64,000 nt of DNA from Microbacterium sp. Leaf159 (GCF_001423615.1 NZ_LMOU01000001.1:2489347-2553346), one strand, 5' to 3'; positions 29,507 through 40,719 are shown, counted from the stretch's first letter. Numbers and translations are program-made. Notes: a model not told the origin generated them from the sequence alone.

Positions 29507-31270
29507 TCAGGAACCCTTCGCCGGGCCGAACAGCTGGTCGCCGTGCTCGTGCAGCAGCCGGTAGGCGTCGGCGAACGTCTCGGGCTCCGGTTCGCCCGGC
29601 GTGCCGTATTTCGCGATGAGCAGACCCAGCAGGCCGCGGGCCGGCGGGGTGAGCGGCTTCATCTGATCCGCTTCCCCCGGCTTCGGCTCGCGTTCCTCGG
29701 GGTTCGGCGGGGTGTAGGCGGGCGTCGTGACGGGCCAGTCGGCCGGGTGCCGCGGCTTGTCGAGGTTCACGGCGGTGAACAGCGTGTTCGCCGACTGATC
29801 TCGATCGTTGAGCGGCTTCAGGCCGTGCAGGCGGGAGAGGGTCGCGGTGACCGAGCCGTGGTGCATCTCGTCGTGCAGGATCGTGCCGCGCTTCGTGTAG
29901 GCAGAGATCGCGATGGCGGGCACCCGGCATCCGAGGCGATCGAAGGTGAAGCCCATCTCGCCGGCCTCGGTGTCCTTCGTCGGCTTGGTGGCGGCGGGTG
30001 GCGGCACGTGGTCGTAGCATCCGCCGTGCTCGTCGAACGTGATGAGCAGCAGGGTGTTGACCGCGTTCGAGCCCTTCGGCGACGCGCTGGTGCGAACGGC
30101 CTCATAGATGTCGTGGATGAGCCGGTCTCCGGCCCTGACATCGGAGATCGCGCTGTCGTATACGGCTTCGCCGTCGACCTCGCTCTCGCGAGGCGACCCG
30201 AAGGGCGGGTGGAAATCGTTGTGGTCGTAGACCATGCGCGGCTCGATGAACGCGTAGGCCGGCAGCGTGCCGTTCTTCGCATCCGCGTAGAAGTCCTCCA
30301 TGGTGCCGAAGTGGTCGGTGCGCCAATACTTCTCGAGCACGGCGGCGTGCAGCATCCCGGTGAACGAGACGAGCTGCAGCTTGTCGATGTAGATCTTCCA
30401 GTTGACCTTCTCGTCTTCGAGACGGTTGAACACGGTGGGCGCCGCCGGGGCATCGAGCCACTTGCGGTATCCGCCTCCCGCCTGATTGGTGACGAAGCCG
30501 TGCGAGGTCGACGCGTGGAAGAACGACCGGTTGCAGAACGTCTGCGACGGCACCCCCGCGTACCAGTGGTCGAACACCGCGAACTCCGACGCGAGCGTGG
30601 ACAGCACCGGAAGCATCTCGGGGGAGAACGAGCCCATGATGTGGGCCGCCTCCTCGGGCTGGGGCTCTGTGCCCTTGCGCAGGCGACGGAAGTTGATGAT
30701 GTAGTCCTCGAGGAACCCCGACATCGTGGCCTTCTCGCCGTGGGTCGGGGCGTTGAAGGGCGCCGTCATCTGGTCGACGAAGAGGTCGGCGTTGTCCTTC
30801 GGGTCGACGGTGCCGAAGATCTGCGTGTTGACGTGCGGATACTCCTCGCCGGGATCCGGGTCGGGCAGGCTCATGATCCGGTCGGTGTCGCCGGTGTAGA
30901 CGTGGGCGTCGACCACAGTGCCGTCGGACGCGGTATTGCTGTGCGTGCCGAAAGCGAGACCTTCGAACTTCTCGCCCGCAGGCAGCGTGTCCTTGGAGTA
31001 GAGGTATCCGAGCAGGTTGTCGAAGGAGCGGTTCTCGCCCATCACCACGACGAGGTGGTCGAAGCCCGGCTCGCTGCGCGGCGTCAGCGCGGCGAAGGGG
31101 TCGGGGTCGGATGCGAACCCGTTGCGGTGGGTGCCCACGTTCGCGCCGATCGCTGCACCGCCGGCACCGCCGACCACGACGCCTGCGAGAGCGGCGCCGC
31201 CCATCTTGAGGAACCCGCGCCGGGACGTGTCCGGTGCGGCGGGGGAGGAGTCCTGCTCGTCTGAGGCCAC
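29507..31270 (-). CDS. Tat-exported phosphoesterase (phospholipase C / acid phosphatase family)
   Basis: 587 aa from GTG 31270, exported by the Tat pathway: the signal has twin Arg, SRRGFLKMGGAALAGVVVGG. The mature part is the alkaline-phosphatase-fold phosphoesterase family that includes phospholipase C and AcpA. It shows FDHLVVVMGENRSFDNLLGYLY (metal and nucleophile region), FDHWYAGVPSQTFCNRSFFHA, and TFDEHGGCYDHVPPP near residue 445. Phospholipid or phosphomonoester hydrolysis outside the membrane is expected; the exact substrate is open. An extension upstream to 31417 lacks a signal sequence and passes through the -10 box, so the GTG is preferred. Confidence 0.88.
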   Translation of the reverse strand: MASDEQDSSPAAPDTSRRGFLKMGGAALAGVVVGGAGGAAIGANVGTHRNGFASDPDPFAALTPRSEPGFDHLVVVMGENRSFDNLLGYLYSKDTLPAGEKFEGLAFGTHSNTASDGTVVDAHVYTGDTDRIMSLPDPDPGEEYPHVNTQIFGTVDPKDNADLFVDQMTAPFNAPTHGEKATMSGFLEDYIINFRRLRKGTEPQPEEAAHIMGSFSPEMLPVLSTLASEFAVFDHWYAGVPSQTFCNRSFFHASTSHGFVTNQAGGGYRKWLDAPAAPTVFNRLEDEKVNWKIYIDKLQLVSFTGMLHAAVLEKYWRTDHFGTMEDFYADAKNGTLPAYAFIEPRMVYDHNDFHPPFGSPRESEVDGEAVYDSAISDVRAGDRLIHDIYEAVRTSASPKGSNAVNTLLLITFDEHGGCYDHVPPPAATKPTKDTEAGEMGFTFDRLGCRVPAIAISAYTKRGTILHDEMHHGSVTATLSRLHGLKPLNDRDQSANTLFTAVNLDKPRHPADWPVTTPAYTPPNPEEREPKPGEADQMKPLTPPARGLLGLLIAKYGTPGEPEPETFADAYRLLHEHGDQLFGPAKGS

Positions 31271-31277
31271 GTTGCCG

Positions 31278-31283
31278 ATCCTA
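31278..31283 (-). promoter_or_regulatory. -10 box (TAGGAT), leaderless start
   Basis: On the minus strand TAGGAT is followed by 7 nt and GTG at 31270; no ribosome site. Confidence 0.5.
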
Positions 31284-31532
31284 GGACGGGGGCGGCGCCC
31301 GGCGCACGGTTGCGGCATACCGGAATGGCGGGGTCCGGATCGGGGGGCAGGGGGGCAGCTCAGGTCGGGAGGGGGGTCGGTTGGCGGGCACAGCTTCGGA
31401 GAGCGCAGGCGACGCACCGGAAGTCAGGCGGATGCCGCGGCGCGCCGCGCCCAGCATCCGAAGCCGTGCCCGCGACGAAGGGCGCCGCCGGGACCGAAGC
31501 CCCGACGACGCCCGAACAGCGGATGCGGTCGA
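31284..31532. other. 249-bp interval without a recognised gene
   Basis: Lies between the phosphoesterase start and the end of the next minus-strand gene. GC-rich. Apart from the -10 box at its left edge, nothing was recognised in it. Confidence 0.5.
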
Positions 31533-34073
31533 CTACTCCGCGGTCTCGGTGCTGCCCGCGTGGCGGCGGCGCCGCATCGCGAACAGGCCGAGGCCGAGGG
31601 CGAGCAGCACGACGGCGCCGACGATGTACGGCGTGCTGTCGGCACCCGTCGTCGCGAGCGAGCCGTCGGTCGCGCCGCCCGACCCGCCCGGCGTGGTCGC
31701 TCCACCGCTCGCCGCTGCCGTGACGGTCACCGAGGACGTGACCTCGGTGCCGTCGGCGAGGATCACCGCGAGCGTGTGCGTTCCGGCCGGGGTGTTCGCC
31801 GGAATCGTCAGTGTGCGGCTGAACGCGCCGTCCGCATCGGCCGTGGCGGTGCCGAGGTCGACCGGGTCCGAGCGCAGCTCGAAGCGCAGCGCGGCATCCG
31901 CCTCGAATCCGCTCCCCGAGACGGTGAGCTTTCCTCCGGCGACCACGGATGCGGCACCCAGCGTGACCTCGGGCGCAGCAGGCTCCTCGATCACGGGCGG
32001 CGTGACGCCGGCCTCGGTGACCCACTTCTCACCGGCATCCGACTTCGTCACCGTGAAGGTGTCGTAGACAGAGCCGACGGGGAGGTCGGTCGTGGCATCC
32101 GGCTGCTTCTCCGCGAGGTACGAGCGGTAGACGAGCTGGTTCTTCGAGACGTCGATCACCTGGTACGTCGTCACGCCCTGACCGCGCAGCACCTGGGTCG
32201 CACCGTTGTTGGTCCAGACGTTCTTCTCGGGAGTCTCGAGCTCGTAGTGCTTCGCACCCGAGTTCGACACGACGTACACGGGGCCCGAGGTCATGCCGGG
32301 GGTCTCGGTCGTATCGGTGTTCACGTAGCCGCGTGCGTAGGTGTGGTCGTGACCCATGAGCACCAGGTCGATGTCGTTGCGCTGGAAGACCGGCAGCCAC
32401 TCGGCGCGCAGCACCGGCTCGTCACGACCCTCGGATGCCGAGAACACCGGCTGGTGGAAGGTGACGACGTTCCACTTCGACGGGCTGTTCTGCAGCAGCA
32501 GGTCGAGCCAGGCCGCCTGGAAGCGGGTCCACAGCACGCCGATCTGCGCCGACGGGCACTCGGCACCCGTGCACGACGGAAGACCGGCAGGGGTCAGGAA
32601 TGTGGTGTCGCGCGTCGCGTTCAGAGTGATGAAGCGCACACCCTGGTAGTCGGTGTAGTACGCGGTCTCGGCGGCGAACGACGACCAGTGATCGAAGAAC
32701 GCGCGATACTGCTGCGCGACCTCGGAGTCGCCCTTCGCGAGGTCGGCCAGCTCGCCGATCGTGCTCGTCGACGGGTTGTTGTGCGGGTACTCGAATGCCG
32801 CCTTCCATGCGGTGAGCAGCTTGTCGCCCGAGTACTCGTGGTTTCCGGGGGCCGCCATCACGTTCGTGCGCACGGCGGAGTCCTCCATGCCCTTGAACCA
32901 GTTGAGCCACTCGTTCTCGTTGCTCGAGGTGTTGATCAGGTCGCCGGCGTGCACGGATCCGATCGATCGCGGGGCCTGCGCCTCGGCCTGCTTCACGACG
33001 CTCGGCCAGGTGGTGTCGAGGCCGATCTGGGCATCGCCGTAGTAGATGAACTGGAAGTCCGTGGCGCTCGGGTCTGCCGTGCGGAACTCGAACCAGTCGC
33101 TCCAACTGCCGGGAAGGCCCACGCGGTAGCGATAGGCGGTCGCAGGCGCGAGGCCGGTGACCGTCGCCGAGAAGTGCTTGTTCGGGTTGCCGTTGACGAC
33201 CCCGGCGTCGTAGGCGTCGACGGTGCGGGTCTCGCCGCCGGCCGCCGGTGCGATCTCGACCTGGCCGGTCGTGTGCGAGGCGTCGCCCGCGAGCCACGAG
33301 AACGACTGCGACACGGCGGGCTGCTCGGTCGGGGTCAGGATCACGCGGGTCGGCGGAGCCACAACGGGCGAGCCGGGGTCGGATGCCTCGACAAGCGTGA
33401 GCGAGGACATGTCGAAGTAGATGTCCGAGCTCGACTCGCGGTCCTGGAACAGGGCGACGGCGATGTCGTTCGTGCCGTCGTGCAGCAGCTCGCCCTCGGC
33501 GCTGAACGTGCTGGTGAGCGGGTCGCCCCCGCTGTCGCCGGCGTACTCGACGTTGACGGTGTCGGTGATGCGGCCGTCGACGTAGCGCGCAACCTCTTCG
33601 CCGTTGATCCAGACGATGATCGCGTCGTCGTAGGTGATCGTGCTGCGCAGCGCCGCGACCTGCTCGGCCACGCCCGTCTCGAGCTCGAACGTCGTGCGGA
33701 AGAAGTAGGTGGGCACCGTGGGGGCCGCAGCTCCGTCGATGTAGTGGTTCAGCAGCGTCTTCGGGGTGACCGGGCCGACGGCCGCGAGCTTGCCGTTCTT
33801 CGCGCCGAACGAGCCGGGCGCCGACTTCCAGGCGCTGTCGTCGTAGTCGGGGAGGGTCCAGTCGCGGAGTGCGGCGGGTGCGGGCGACGGGTCGGATCCG
33901 TCGTCGAGGTATCGCCAGGTGGTGTCACCGGTGATGAGCGAGTCGGTCGGCACATCGGGCTCGCCGGCGGCGGTCGCGATGGGGGCGACGACGGCGCCGC
34001 CGAGCAGGGCGAAGACGGCGGCGGACGCGAGTCCGTAACGCCGCCACCGCACCGCAGGGGTGGGGGAGGTCAT
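31533..34073 (-). CDS. Secreted purple-acid-phosphatase-like metallophosphoesterase, surface anchored
   Basis: 846 aa. Signal peptide (YGLASAAVFALLGGAVVAPIATA) is followed by an N-terminal beta-rich region of about 240 residues. A fibronectin-like PAP N-domain comes next (RVILTPTEQPAVSQSFSWLAGD). The dinuclear metal catalytic core has all five motif blocks: YYGDAQIG, HAGDLIN, APGNHEYSG, VVTFHQPVF and GHDHTYARGY. C-terminal Ig-like domain (LTVSGSGFEADAALRFEL), then LATTG, a hydrophobic stretch and MRRRRHAG form a sortase-type anchor. It probably releases phosphate from organic esters at the cell surface. Neighbour of another secreted phosphatase. Confidence 0.9.
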   Translation of the reverse strand: MTSPTPAVRWRRYGLASAAVFALLGGAVVAPIATAAGEPDVPTDSLITGDTTWRYLDDGSDPSPAPAALRDWTLPDYDDSAWKSAPGSFGAKNGKLAAVGPVTPKTLLNHYIDGAAAPTVPTYFFRTTFELETGVAEQVAALRSTITYDDAIIVWINGEEVARYVDGRITDTVNVEYAGDSGGDPLTSTFSAEGELLHDGTNDIAVALFQDRESSSDIYFDMSSLTLVEASDPGSPVVAPPTRVILTPTEQPAVSQSFSWLAGDASHTTGQVEIAPAAGGETRTVDAYDAGVVNGNPNKHFSATVTGLAPATAYRYRVGLPGSWSDWFEFRTADPSATDFQFIYYGDAQIGLDTTWPSVVKQAEAQAPRSIGSVHAGDLINTSSNENEWLNWFKGMEDSAVRTNVMAAPGNHEYSGDKLLTAWKAAFEYPHNNPSTSTIGELADLAKGDSEVAQQYRAFFDHWSSFAAETAYYTDYQGVRFITLNATRDTTFLTPAGLPSCTGAECPSAQIGVLWTRFQAAWLDLLLQNSPSKWNVVTFHQPVFSASEGRDEPVLRAEWLPVFQRNDIDLVLMGHDHTYARGYVNTDTTETPGMTSGPVYVVSNSGAKHYELETPEKNVWTNNGATQVLRGQGVTTYQVIDVSKNQLVYRSYLAEKQPDATTDLPVGSVYDTFTVTKSDAGEKWVTEAGVTPPVIEEPAAPEVTLGAASVVAGGKLTVSGSGFEADAALRFELRSDPVDLGTATADADGAFSRTLTIPANTPAGTHTLAVILADGTEVTSSVTVTAAASGGATTPGGSGGATDGSLATTGADSTPYIVGAVVLLALGLGLFAMRRRRHAGSTETAE

Positions 34074-34185
34074 GAGTGTCCTTCGTGGGGTGGGGTTTCC
34101 GTGCTCAGCCGCACGGGGCCCGACCAGCCCATCGAAAGCGGATGACCTCGGGGTTGCCGCAGGACGACCGGAGGGTGAACGCCGC

Positions 34186-34191
34186 TACGGT
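34186..34191 (+). promoter_or_regulatory. -10 box (TACGGT), leaderless start
   Basis: TACGGT, 6 nt, ATG at 34198; no ribosome site. Confidence 0.5.
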
Positions 34192-34197
34192 GGGGGC

Positions 34198-34491
34198 ATG
34201 AGCTATGCGGGGGAGTCGTCGATCGAGGCTCGCGTCCGGGCCGTCAACGCCGACTACGGCAGACGACAGACGCGGCTGTTCATCACGTTCGCGCTGATCG
34301 AGGGGCCGGTGCTTCTGCTGCTCGCCGTCGCGATCTACGGGTTCGAGGTCATCGACCCCGAGATCGGCATCTGGTTCATCGTCGCGGTCGCCGTGGTCGG
34401 GGGATTCCTGATGAGCGCGCTGCTCGTGCGGCTGATGCAGGCGCGAGTCCGCGCCATCGCCCAGGCCAAGGGCGAGAACCCGCTGTTCTGA
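34198..34491 (+). CDS. Small two-segment membrane protein, unknown function
   Basis: 97 aa. A short basic/polar N-terminus (SSIEARVRAVNADYGRRQTR) is followed by two hydrophobic segments, FITFALIEGPVLLLLAVAIYG (about 24-45) and WFIVAVAVVGGFLMSALLV (about 59-79), then a basic tail. No family recognised. It is transcribed just ahead of the CCA enzyme gene, which has its own -10 box in the 20-bp gap. Confidence 0.75.
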   Translation: MSYAGESSIEARVRAVNADYGRRQTRLFITFALIEGPVLLLLAVAIYGFEVIDPEIGIWFIVAVAVVGGFLMSALLVRLMQARVRAIAQAKGENPLF

Positions 34492-34498
34492 CCCCCGG

Positions 34499-34504
34499 TA
34501 CGCT
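34499..34504 (+). promoter_or_regulatory. -10 box (TACGCT), leaderless start of cca
   Basis: TACGCT, 7 nt, ATG at 34512; no ribosome site. Confidence 0.5.
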
Positions 34505-34511
34505 GGAACCC

Positions 34512-35939
34512 ATGCTCAACATGGCTGACGGCCTCGACCGTCTCGGCGCGCTCGCCGAGAATCCGGTCGTCCGCACCCTCGCCGACGCGTTCGCGACGGC
34601 GGGCTTCGACCTCGCTGTCGTCGGCGGTCCCGTGCGCGACGCGCTGCTCGGCCGCCCCACGCACGACCTCGACTTCACCACGAACGCGCTGCCCGACGAC
34701 ATCCTGCGCATCGTCAAGCCGATCTCGACCGCTCAGTGGGACATCGGCCGTGCGTTCGGCACGATCGGCGCACGGGTGCAGGGCGAGCAGGTCGAGGTCA
34801 CCACGTACCGGGCCGACAGCTACGACGGAGTGACCCGCAAGCCGACCGTCGAGTTCGGCGACACGATCGACGCCGATCTGCACCGCCGTGACTTCACGGT
34901 CAATGCGATGGCGCTGCTGGTTCCGTCGGTCAAGCTCGTCGACCCGACCGGGGGAGTCGAAGACCTCATCGCCGGAGTCCTCCGCACGCCGGCGGATCCG
35001 CAGGTCTCGTTCGGCGATGACCCGCTGCGGATGCTGCGCGCCGCGCGCTTCAGCGCCCAGCTGGGCTTCCGCATCGACGACGACACATTCGATGCGATCA
35101 CCGAGCTCAAGACGACCCTCGAGATCGTGAGCCCGGAGCGCATCCAATCCGAACTCGTGCGCCTGATGCAGACCGAAGACCCCGTGCGCGGCATCCGCGT
35201 GCTGGTCGACACCGGCCTGATCGAGGAGTTCCTGCCCGAGGTCAGTGCTCTGCGACTCGAGGTCGATGAGCACCACCACCACAAGGACGTCTACGAGCAC
35301 TCGCTCACGGTGCTCAGCCAGGCGATCTCGCTCGAGCAGTCGCGTAACCCCGGTGCCGAACCCGACGTCGCACTGCGCATCGCGGCGCTTCTGCACGACA
35401 TCGGCAAGCCCCGTACCCGCAAGCTCGAAGACGGCGGGGTGGTCACCTTCCACCACCATGACGTCGTCGGCTCGCGCATGGCGCGCAAGCGTCTGCAGGC
35501 ACTGCGGTTCGACACCGACACGACCGACGCCGTGTCGAAGCTGATCGAGCTGCATCTGCGATTCTTCGGATACGCCGAGGGAGCCTGGACGGATGCCGCA
35601 GTGCGCCGCTACGTCCGCGATGCGGGCGACCAGCTCGAGCGCCTGCACATCCTCACCCGTGCCGATGTGACCACTCGCAACAAGCGCAAGGCCGGTCGCC
35701 TCGCCTCGGCGTACGACGACATCGAGTCGCGCATCGCCGCCCTGCGCGAGCAGGAGGAGCTCGACTCCATCCGCCCCGAGCTCGACGGCAATCAGATCCA
35801 GCAGATCCTCGGCATCGCGCCCGGCCGCGAGGTCGGCGAGGCCTACAGGTTCCTGCTCGAACTGCGCCTCGATGAGGGAGTCATCGGAACGGATGCCTCC
35901 GAGCAGCGCCTCCGTGAGTGGTGGGCCGCCCGGGCCTGA
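34512..35939 (+). CDS. cca: CCA tRNA nucleotidyltransferase
   Basis: Adds or repairs the 3' CCA end of tRNAs; 475 aa. The class II nucleotidyltransferase head shows AVVGGPVRDALLGRPTHDLDFTTNA (catalytic GG and DxD). RRDFTVNAMAL and DPLRMLRAARFSAQLGF (template region) follow. The C-terminal half carries an HD phosphohydrolase-like domain, LLHDIGKPRTRKLEDG and FHHHDVVGSRMA, usual in actinobacterial enzymes. In many relatives it lies next to murJ/DUF6049; here it is about 10 kb away on the other strand. Confidence 0.95.
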   Translation: MLNMADGLDRLGALAENPVVRTLADAFATAGFDLAVVGGPVRDALLGRPTHDLDFTTNALPDDILRIVKPISTAQWDIGRAFGTIGARVQGEQVEVTTYRADSYDGVTRKPTVEFGDTIDADLHRRDFTVNAMALLVPSVKLVDPTGGVEDLIAGVLRTPADPQVSFGDDPLRMLRAARFSAQLGFRIDDDTFDAITELKTTLEIVSPERIQSELVRLMQTEDPVRGIRVLVDTGLIEEFLPEVSALRLEVDEHHHHKDVYEHSLTVLSQAISLEQSRNPGAEPDVALRIAALLHDIGKPRTRKLEDGGVVTFHHHDVVGSRMARKRLQALRFDTDTTDAVSKLIELHLRFFGYAEGAWTDAAVRRYVRDAGDQLERLHILTRADVTTRNKRKAGRLASAYDDIESRIAALREQEELDSIRPELDGNQIQQILGIAPGREVGEAYRFLLELRLDEGVIGTDASEQRLREWWAARA

Positions 35940-35962
35940 GGACGGCTCGCTGCACCCTGTAG

Positions 35963-36033
35963 GCGCAGATGACACCTGCATGCTCAGATCGCCCATCTCG
36001 ACCTGCATCCGTCATCTGAGCCTGCATCTGCGC
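35963..36033 (+). terminator. Imperfect hairpin after cca
   Basis: Outer arms GCGCAGATG (35963-35971) and CATCTGCGC (36025-36033), with inner arms CTCAGAT (35983-35989) and ATCTGAG (36014-36020). No T tract; it may act as a terminator or be a palindromic repeat. Confidence 0.45.
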
Positions 36034-36120
36034 ACACGGCACCGGAATATCGCGGGTTCCGTCCGCGGCATCCGGCTCCTACACTGAGGTAACGCTCCAC
36101 CATCGACGATCGGAGACGCT

Positions 36121-37446
36121 GTGGTTGCGTCGTGGCAGGTGTCACGTGACGGCCCACCTGAGGCCTCTCGTCTGCTGATCGAGCGTGCACATGAAGAGCT
36201 CATCGCCGGCAACCTCGACGATCACCGCCTGCAGCAGGTGCGCCCGCTCGTCCGTGAATCGTGGGTCCGGTCTTGGCGCGGTCGGGTGGGACCCGAGGCC
36301 GCACCGTCGATCGAACTCGTCACGGACGAGCTCGAGGCCTACCGGCTCGCCCACCCGCTGGCATCCGCGATGGACATGATCCGCGCGCTGCTGCTTCCCG
36401 GAACCCCGGAGGAATCCGGGGTCGTCATCGCCGTCGGCGATCAGGCCGGGCGCCTGCTGTGGATCGAAGGCGACCGCCAGCTGCAGTCGCTCACCGAGGG
36501 CATGGGATTCGTCGCCGGGGCGAACTGGGCGGAGGATGCCGTCGGCACCACCGCCCCCGGAACCGCCCTGACGCTCGGACAGTCCGTGCAGATCCGCGGT
36601 GCGGAGCACTACAACCGCCTGGTGCATCCGTGGTCGTGCACTGCGGCCCCCGTGCGCGACCCCGAGACGCAGCGGGTGCTCGGAGTGATCGACATCACCG
36701 GCGGAGACGAAGTCGTCTCGACCCAGGCCCGCCTTCTCGTCGATGCCACAGCGCGCGCTGTCGAATCCGAGCTGATGGTCGCCCGACTTCGGGCACGAAG
36801 CGAATCGCCCCGCCCGACGACGATCTCATCCCGGGCCAAACCGACCATCCGAGCGACGCTGCATGTGCTCGGCCGCGACAGGGCGCGGCTCGAGAGCGAG
36901 ACCGAGCTCGAAGAGTCGGTGATCGAGCTCAGCGCCCGTCATGCGGCCATCCTGCTCATGCTCGCGGTGAACCGTCAGGGCCTGTCTGCCGAACGGCTGA
37001 GCGAACTCGTCTACGGACCGGAGGCATCCGCCGACACGCTGCGGCCCGAGATGGTGCGCCTGCGCAAAGTGCTCGAGAAGCACGCCCCCAGCCTCGTTCC
37101 CGAATCGCGACCGTACCGGTTGACGGTGCCCCTCGAGACCGATGCGCACGACGTACTCTCGCTGCTCGACCGAGGAGCCCATCGCGTCGCGCTCACCGCC
37201 TACCGGGGTCCGGTTCTGCCCGAGTCGACCTCGCCCGGTGTCGAGGAGCTCCGCGAGTCCGTCAGAGCAGCACTGCGCGAGGCGATGCTGTCGGAGGCGA
37301 GCCTCGACGTCCTGCTCGCCTACGCCGACATCCCGGAGGGGCAGAGGGATGCCGCAGCGCTCCGCCTCGCGCTCGAGATGCTCCCCGCCCGGTCGCCGAA
37401 ACGCGCGGGACTGGTCGCACGGATCGAACGCATCGAAGAGGGCTGA
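36121..37446 (+). CDS. GAF-domain transcriptional regulator of the aldehyde dehydrogenase locus
   Basis: 441 aa, GTG start. The N-terminal region ([30 protein letters not shown]) resembles AcoR-type activators. It is followed by a GAF sensor domain (about residues 75-215) with [35 protein letters not shown] and [27 protein letters not shown]. The C-terminal part lacks the sigma-54 AAA+ and Fis domains and instead has a winged-helix-like segment ([31 protein letters not shown]). It is 110 bp upstream of the aldehyde dehydrogenase and probably controls it through the repeats at 37453-37490. Confidence 0.82.
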   Translation: MVASWQVSRDGPPEASRLLIERAHEELIAGNLDDHRLQQVRPLVRESWVRSWRGRVGPEAAPSIELVTDELEAYRLAHPLASAMDMIRALLLPGTPEESGVVIAVGDQAGRLLWIEGDRQLQSLTEGMGFVAGANWAEDAVGTTAPGTALTLGQSVQIRGAEHYNRLVHPWSCTAAPVRDPETQRVLGVIDITGGDEVVSTQARLLVDATARAVESELMVARLRARSESPRPTTISSRAKPTIRATLHVLGRDRARLESETELEESVIELSARHAAILLMLAVNRQGLSAERLSELVYGPEASADTLRPEMVRLRKVLEKHAPSLVPESRPYRLTVPLETDAHDVLSLLDRGAHRVALTAYRGPVLPESTSPGVEELRESVRAALREAMLSEASLDVLLAYADIPEGQRDAAALRLALEMLPARSPKRAGLVARIERIEEG

Positions 37447-37452
37447 CCGGCT

Positions 37453-37490
37453 CGCAACCTCGCGCAACGTTGCGCATTCGGGCGCAACGT
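37453..37490. promoter_or_regulatory. Putative operator: CGCAAC repeats around a perfect palindrome
   Basis: Contains the 14-bp palindrome GCGCAACGTTGCGC (37462-37475), flanked by CGCAAC at 37453-37458 and GCGCAACGT at 37482-37490. It lies between the regulator stop and the dehydrogenase start and is a likely binding site for the GAF regulator. Confidence 0.6.
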
Positions 37491-37556
37491 CCGCGGACGT
37501 ACCGTCGGAGGACAGCCGCGCAGCACCGACGCCCGCGGCCCGTCGAAGGAGTCCCG

Positions 37557-39122
<1,566 letters not shown>

Positions 39123-39130
39123 GTTCGACC

Positions 39131-39164
39131 CCGGGCGGGCGCTGCACCCTCAGCGCCCGCCCGG
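39131..39164 (+). terminator. Intergenic hairpin between aldehyde dehydrogenase and DUF779 genes
   Basis: Perfect 14-bp stem CCGGGCGGGCGCTG / CAGCGCCCGCCCGG with loop CACCCT (39145-39150). It may lower transcription into, or stabilise mRNA before, the downstream gene. Confidence 0.6.
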
Positions 39165-39203
39165 AACCATCCGCCTCGCACCATCTGCAGGAAGGCACGG
39201 ATC

Positions 39204-39605
39204 ATGGTGAGCATCGGCACCTACCAGCGGGTCGACGTGACGGATGCCGCGGCATCCCTCGTCCGCGACCTCACCGTGCAGCACGGACCCCTGATGTTCC
39301 ATCAGTCGGGCGGATGCTGCGACGGCTCCTCACCCATGTGCTATCCCGTGGGGATGTTCATCACCGGGCCGGGAGACGTGCTGCTGGGGGCGCTCGACGC
39401 GGGCCTCGATGCTCCGGTCGAGGTCTTCATGTCGGAGTCGCAGTTCGAGTACTGGAAATACACGCACCTCACCATCGACGTCGTGCCGGGGCGGGGTGCC
39501 GGCTTCTCGGTCGAGGGACCGACGGGCATGCGATTTCTGATCCGCTCCCGGATGCTGAACGACGCGGAGCTGGAGTACTTCGGCCTCGCGCCTTCGGCGG
39601 GCTGA
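39204..39605 (+). CDS. DUF779 domain-containing protein
   Basis: 133 aa. The family core is HGPLMFHQSGGCCDGSSPMCYP, with a Cys-Cys pair and a third Cys that could bind metal or undergo redox chemistry (inference). MSESQFEYWKYTHLTIDVVPGRGAGFSVEGP and GMRFLIRSR complete it. DUF779 genes regularly accompany this type of aldehyde dehydrogenase; function is not established. ATG 39204 is 10 nt after GGAAGG. Confidence 0.88.
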   Translation: MVSIGTYQRVDVTDAAASLVRDLTVQHGPLMFHQSGGCCDGSSPMCYPVGMFITGPGDVLLGALDAGLDAPVEVFMSESQFEYWKYTHLTIDVVPGRGAGFSVEGPTGMRFLIRSRMLNDAELEYFGLAPSAG

Positions 39606-39631
39606 GGGGCACCGACGGCGGTCAACGGCGG

Positions 39632-40666
39632 TCAGTACGTCATGCCCATCGCCGTTCTCACCTCGTCGAGCGTCTCGTTCGCGACTGACAGCGCGCGCTC
39701 GTTCCCTTCTCGCAGAACCGCAGCGGCGTCTGCGACGCTGAGACCGGCGCGACGAGCACGGTGGTCTGCGAGGAACTCGTTCACCGCCTCTGTGGTGAGG
39801 CGCTTGAGCGCTCCGGCTCCCGCGCCGCCGACCTCATGTGCGATCTCCTCCGGCGTGCGGTCGAGGACGACGGCGGCGGTCGCGAGCAGAGCCGATACGC
39901 CCGGCCGGTTCGTGGGGTCGTAGGTGATGACGCGCTCCGAATCGGTGGGAGCCCGCCTGATGGCGTCGGCGGTCTCGTCTGCGGACATCCCCAGTGCGAT
40001 GGCGTTCCCATAGCTCTTCGACATCTTGCGGCCGTCGAGGCCGGGAAGCTCAGGGGTCTCGGTGACGAGCGCGGCAGGCTCGGGGAACACGCTGCCGTAT
40101 CGCTCGTTGAAGCGACGGGCGATGGTGCGCGTCATCTCGACGTGCGGGAGGTTGTCCTTGCCCACCGGAACGAGGTTGCCCTTGCAGAAGAGGATGTCGG
40201 CCGCCTGATGGACGGGATAGGTGAGCAGCAGGCCGCTCAAGGTGCGACCGGACGCGGCGAGCTCGCTCTTGACCGTCGGGTTGCGATGCAGTTCTGCCTC
40301 GCTGACCAGGCTCAGGAAGGGGACGAGCAGCTGATTGAGTGCAGGAACGGCCGAGTGGGTGAAGGTCGTGGTCGAGGTCGGGTCCAGGCCGGCAGCGAGG
40401 TAATCGAGAACCGCGCCGTGCACGGCGCCCCGCACGTCGCCGGCCGAGTCGCGGTCGGTGATCACCTGGTAGTCGGCCAGGATGACGAACGTCTCGACAC
40501 CCGCATCCTGCAGACGGACACGTTCACGGATGGTGCCGAAGTAGTGGCCGAGGTGCAGTCGTCCTGTGGGGCGCTCCCCGGTGAGAACGCGGTACCTCTC
40601 GGGATGCTGCTCGATCGCCTCCCGGAGGTCGGGCATGCGAGCGAGGGTTGCGGCGTACGAGTCCAT
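39632..40666 (-). CDS. trpS: Tryptophan--tRNA ligase
   Basis: Class I aminoacyl-tRNA synthetase charging tRNA-Trp; 344 aa from the ATG at 40664-40666, preceded by AGGAG with good spacing. HIGH-type motif in GERPTGRLHLGHYFGTI, ILADYQVITDRDS, FPVLQ-like LLTYPVHQAADILFCKGNLVPVGKDNLPHVEMTR, and GRKMSKSYGNAI (KMSKS). A GTG at 40696 in frame is less likely. The leader region (40667-40809) contains an apparent Trp-codon attenuator, as reported for an auxiliary TrpRS of Streptomyces. This suggests the gene may be a regulated, possibly inhibitor-tolerant copy; whether a second trpS exists cannot be seen here. Confidence 0.95.
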   Translation of the reverse strand: MDSYAATLARMPDLREAIEQHPERYRVLTGERPTGRLHLGHYFGTIRERVRLQDAGVETFVILADYQVITDRDSAGDVRGAVHGAVLDYLAAGLDPTSTTTFTHSAVPALNQLLVPFLSLVSEAELHRNPTVKSELAASGRTLSGLLLTYPVHQAADILFCKGNLVPVGKDNLPHVEMTRTIARRFNERYGSVFPEPAALVTETPELPGLDGRKMSKSYGNAIALGMSADETADAIRRAPTDSERVITYDPTNRPGVSALLATAAVVLDRTPEEIAHEVGGAGAGALKRLTTEAVNEFLADHRARRAGLSVADAAAVLREGNERALSVANETLDEVRTAMGMTY

Positions 40667-40719
40667 GATCTGCTCCTGATTCGAGAGGAGCTGCACGGAA
40701 CATGGATCCGCGAAGGGGT

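Noticed and set aside
31017..34145. Plus-strand open frame of over 1000 codons opposite the phosphatase genes
   Set aside because: Shadow frame running across two genes and their intergenic region; no recognisable domain.
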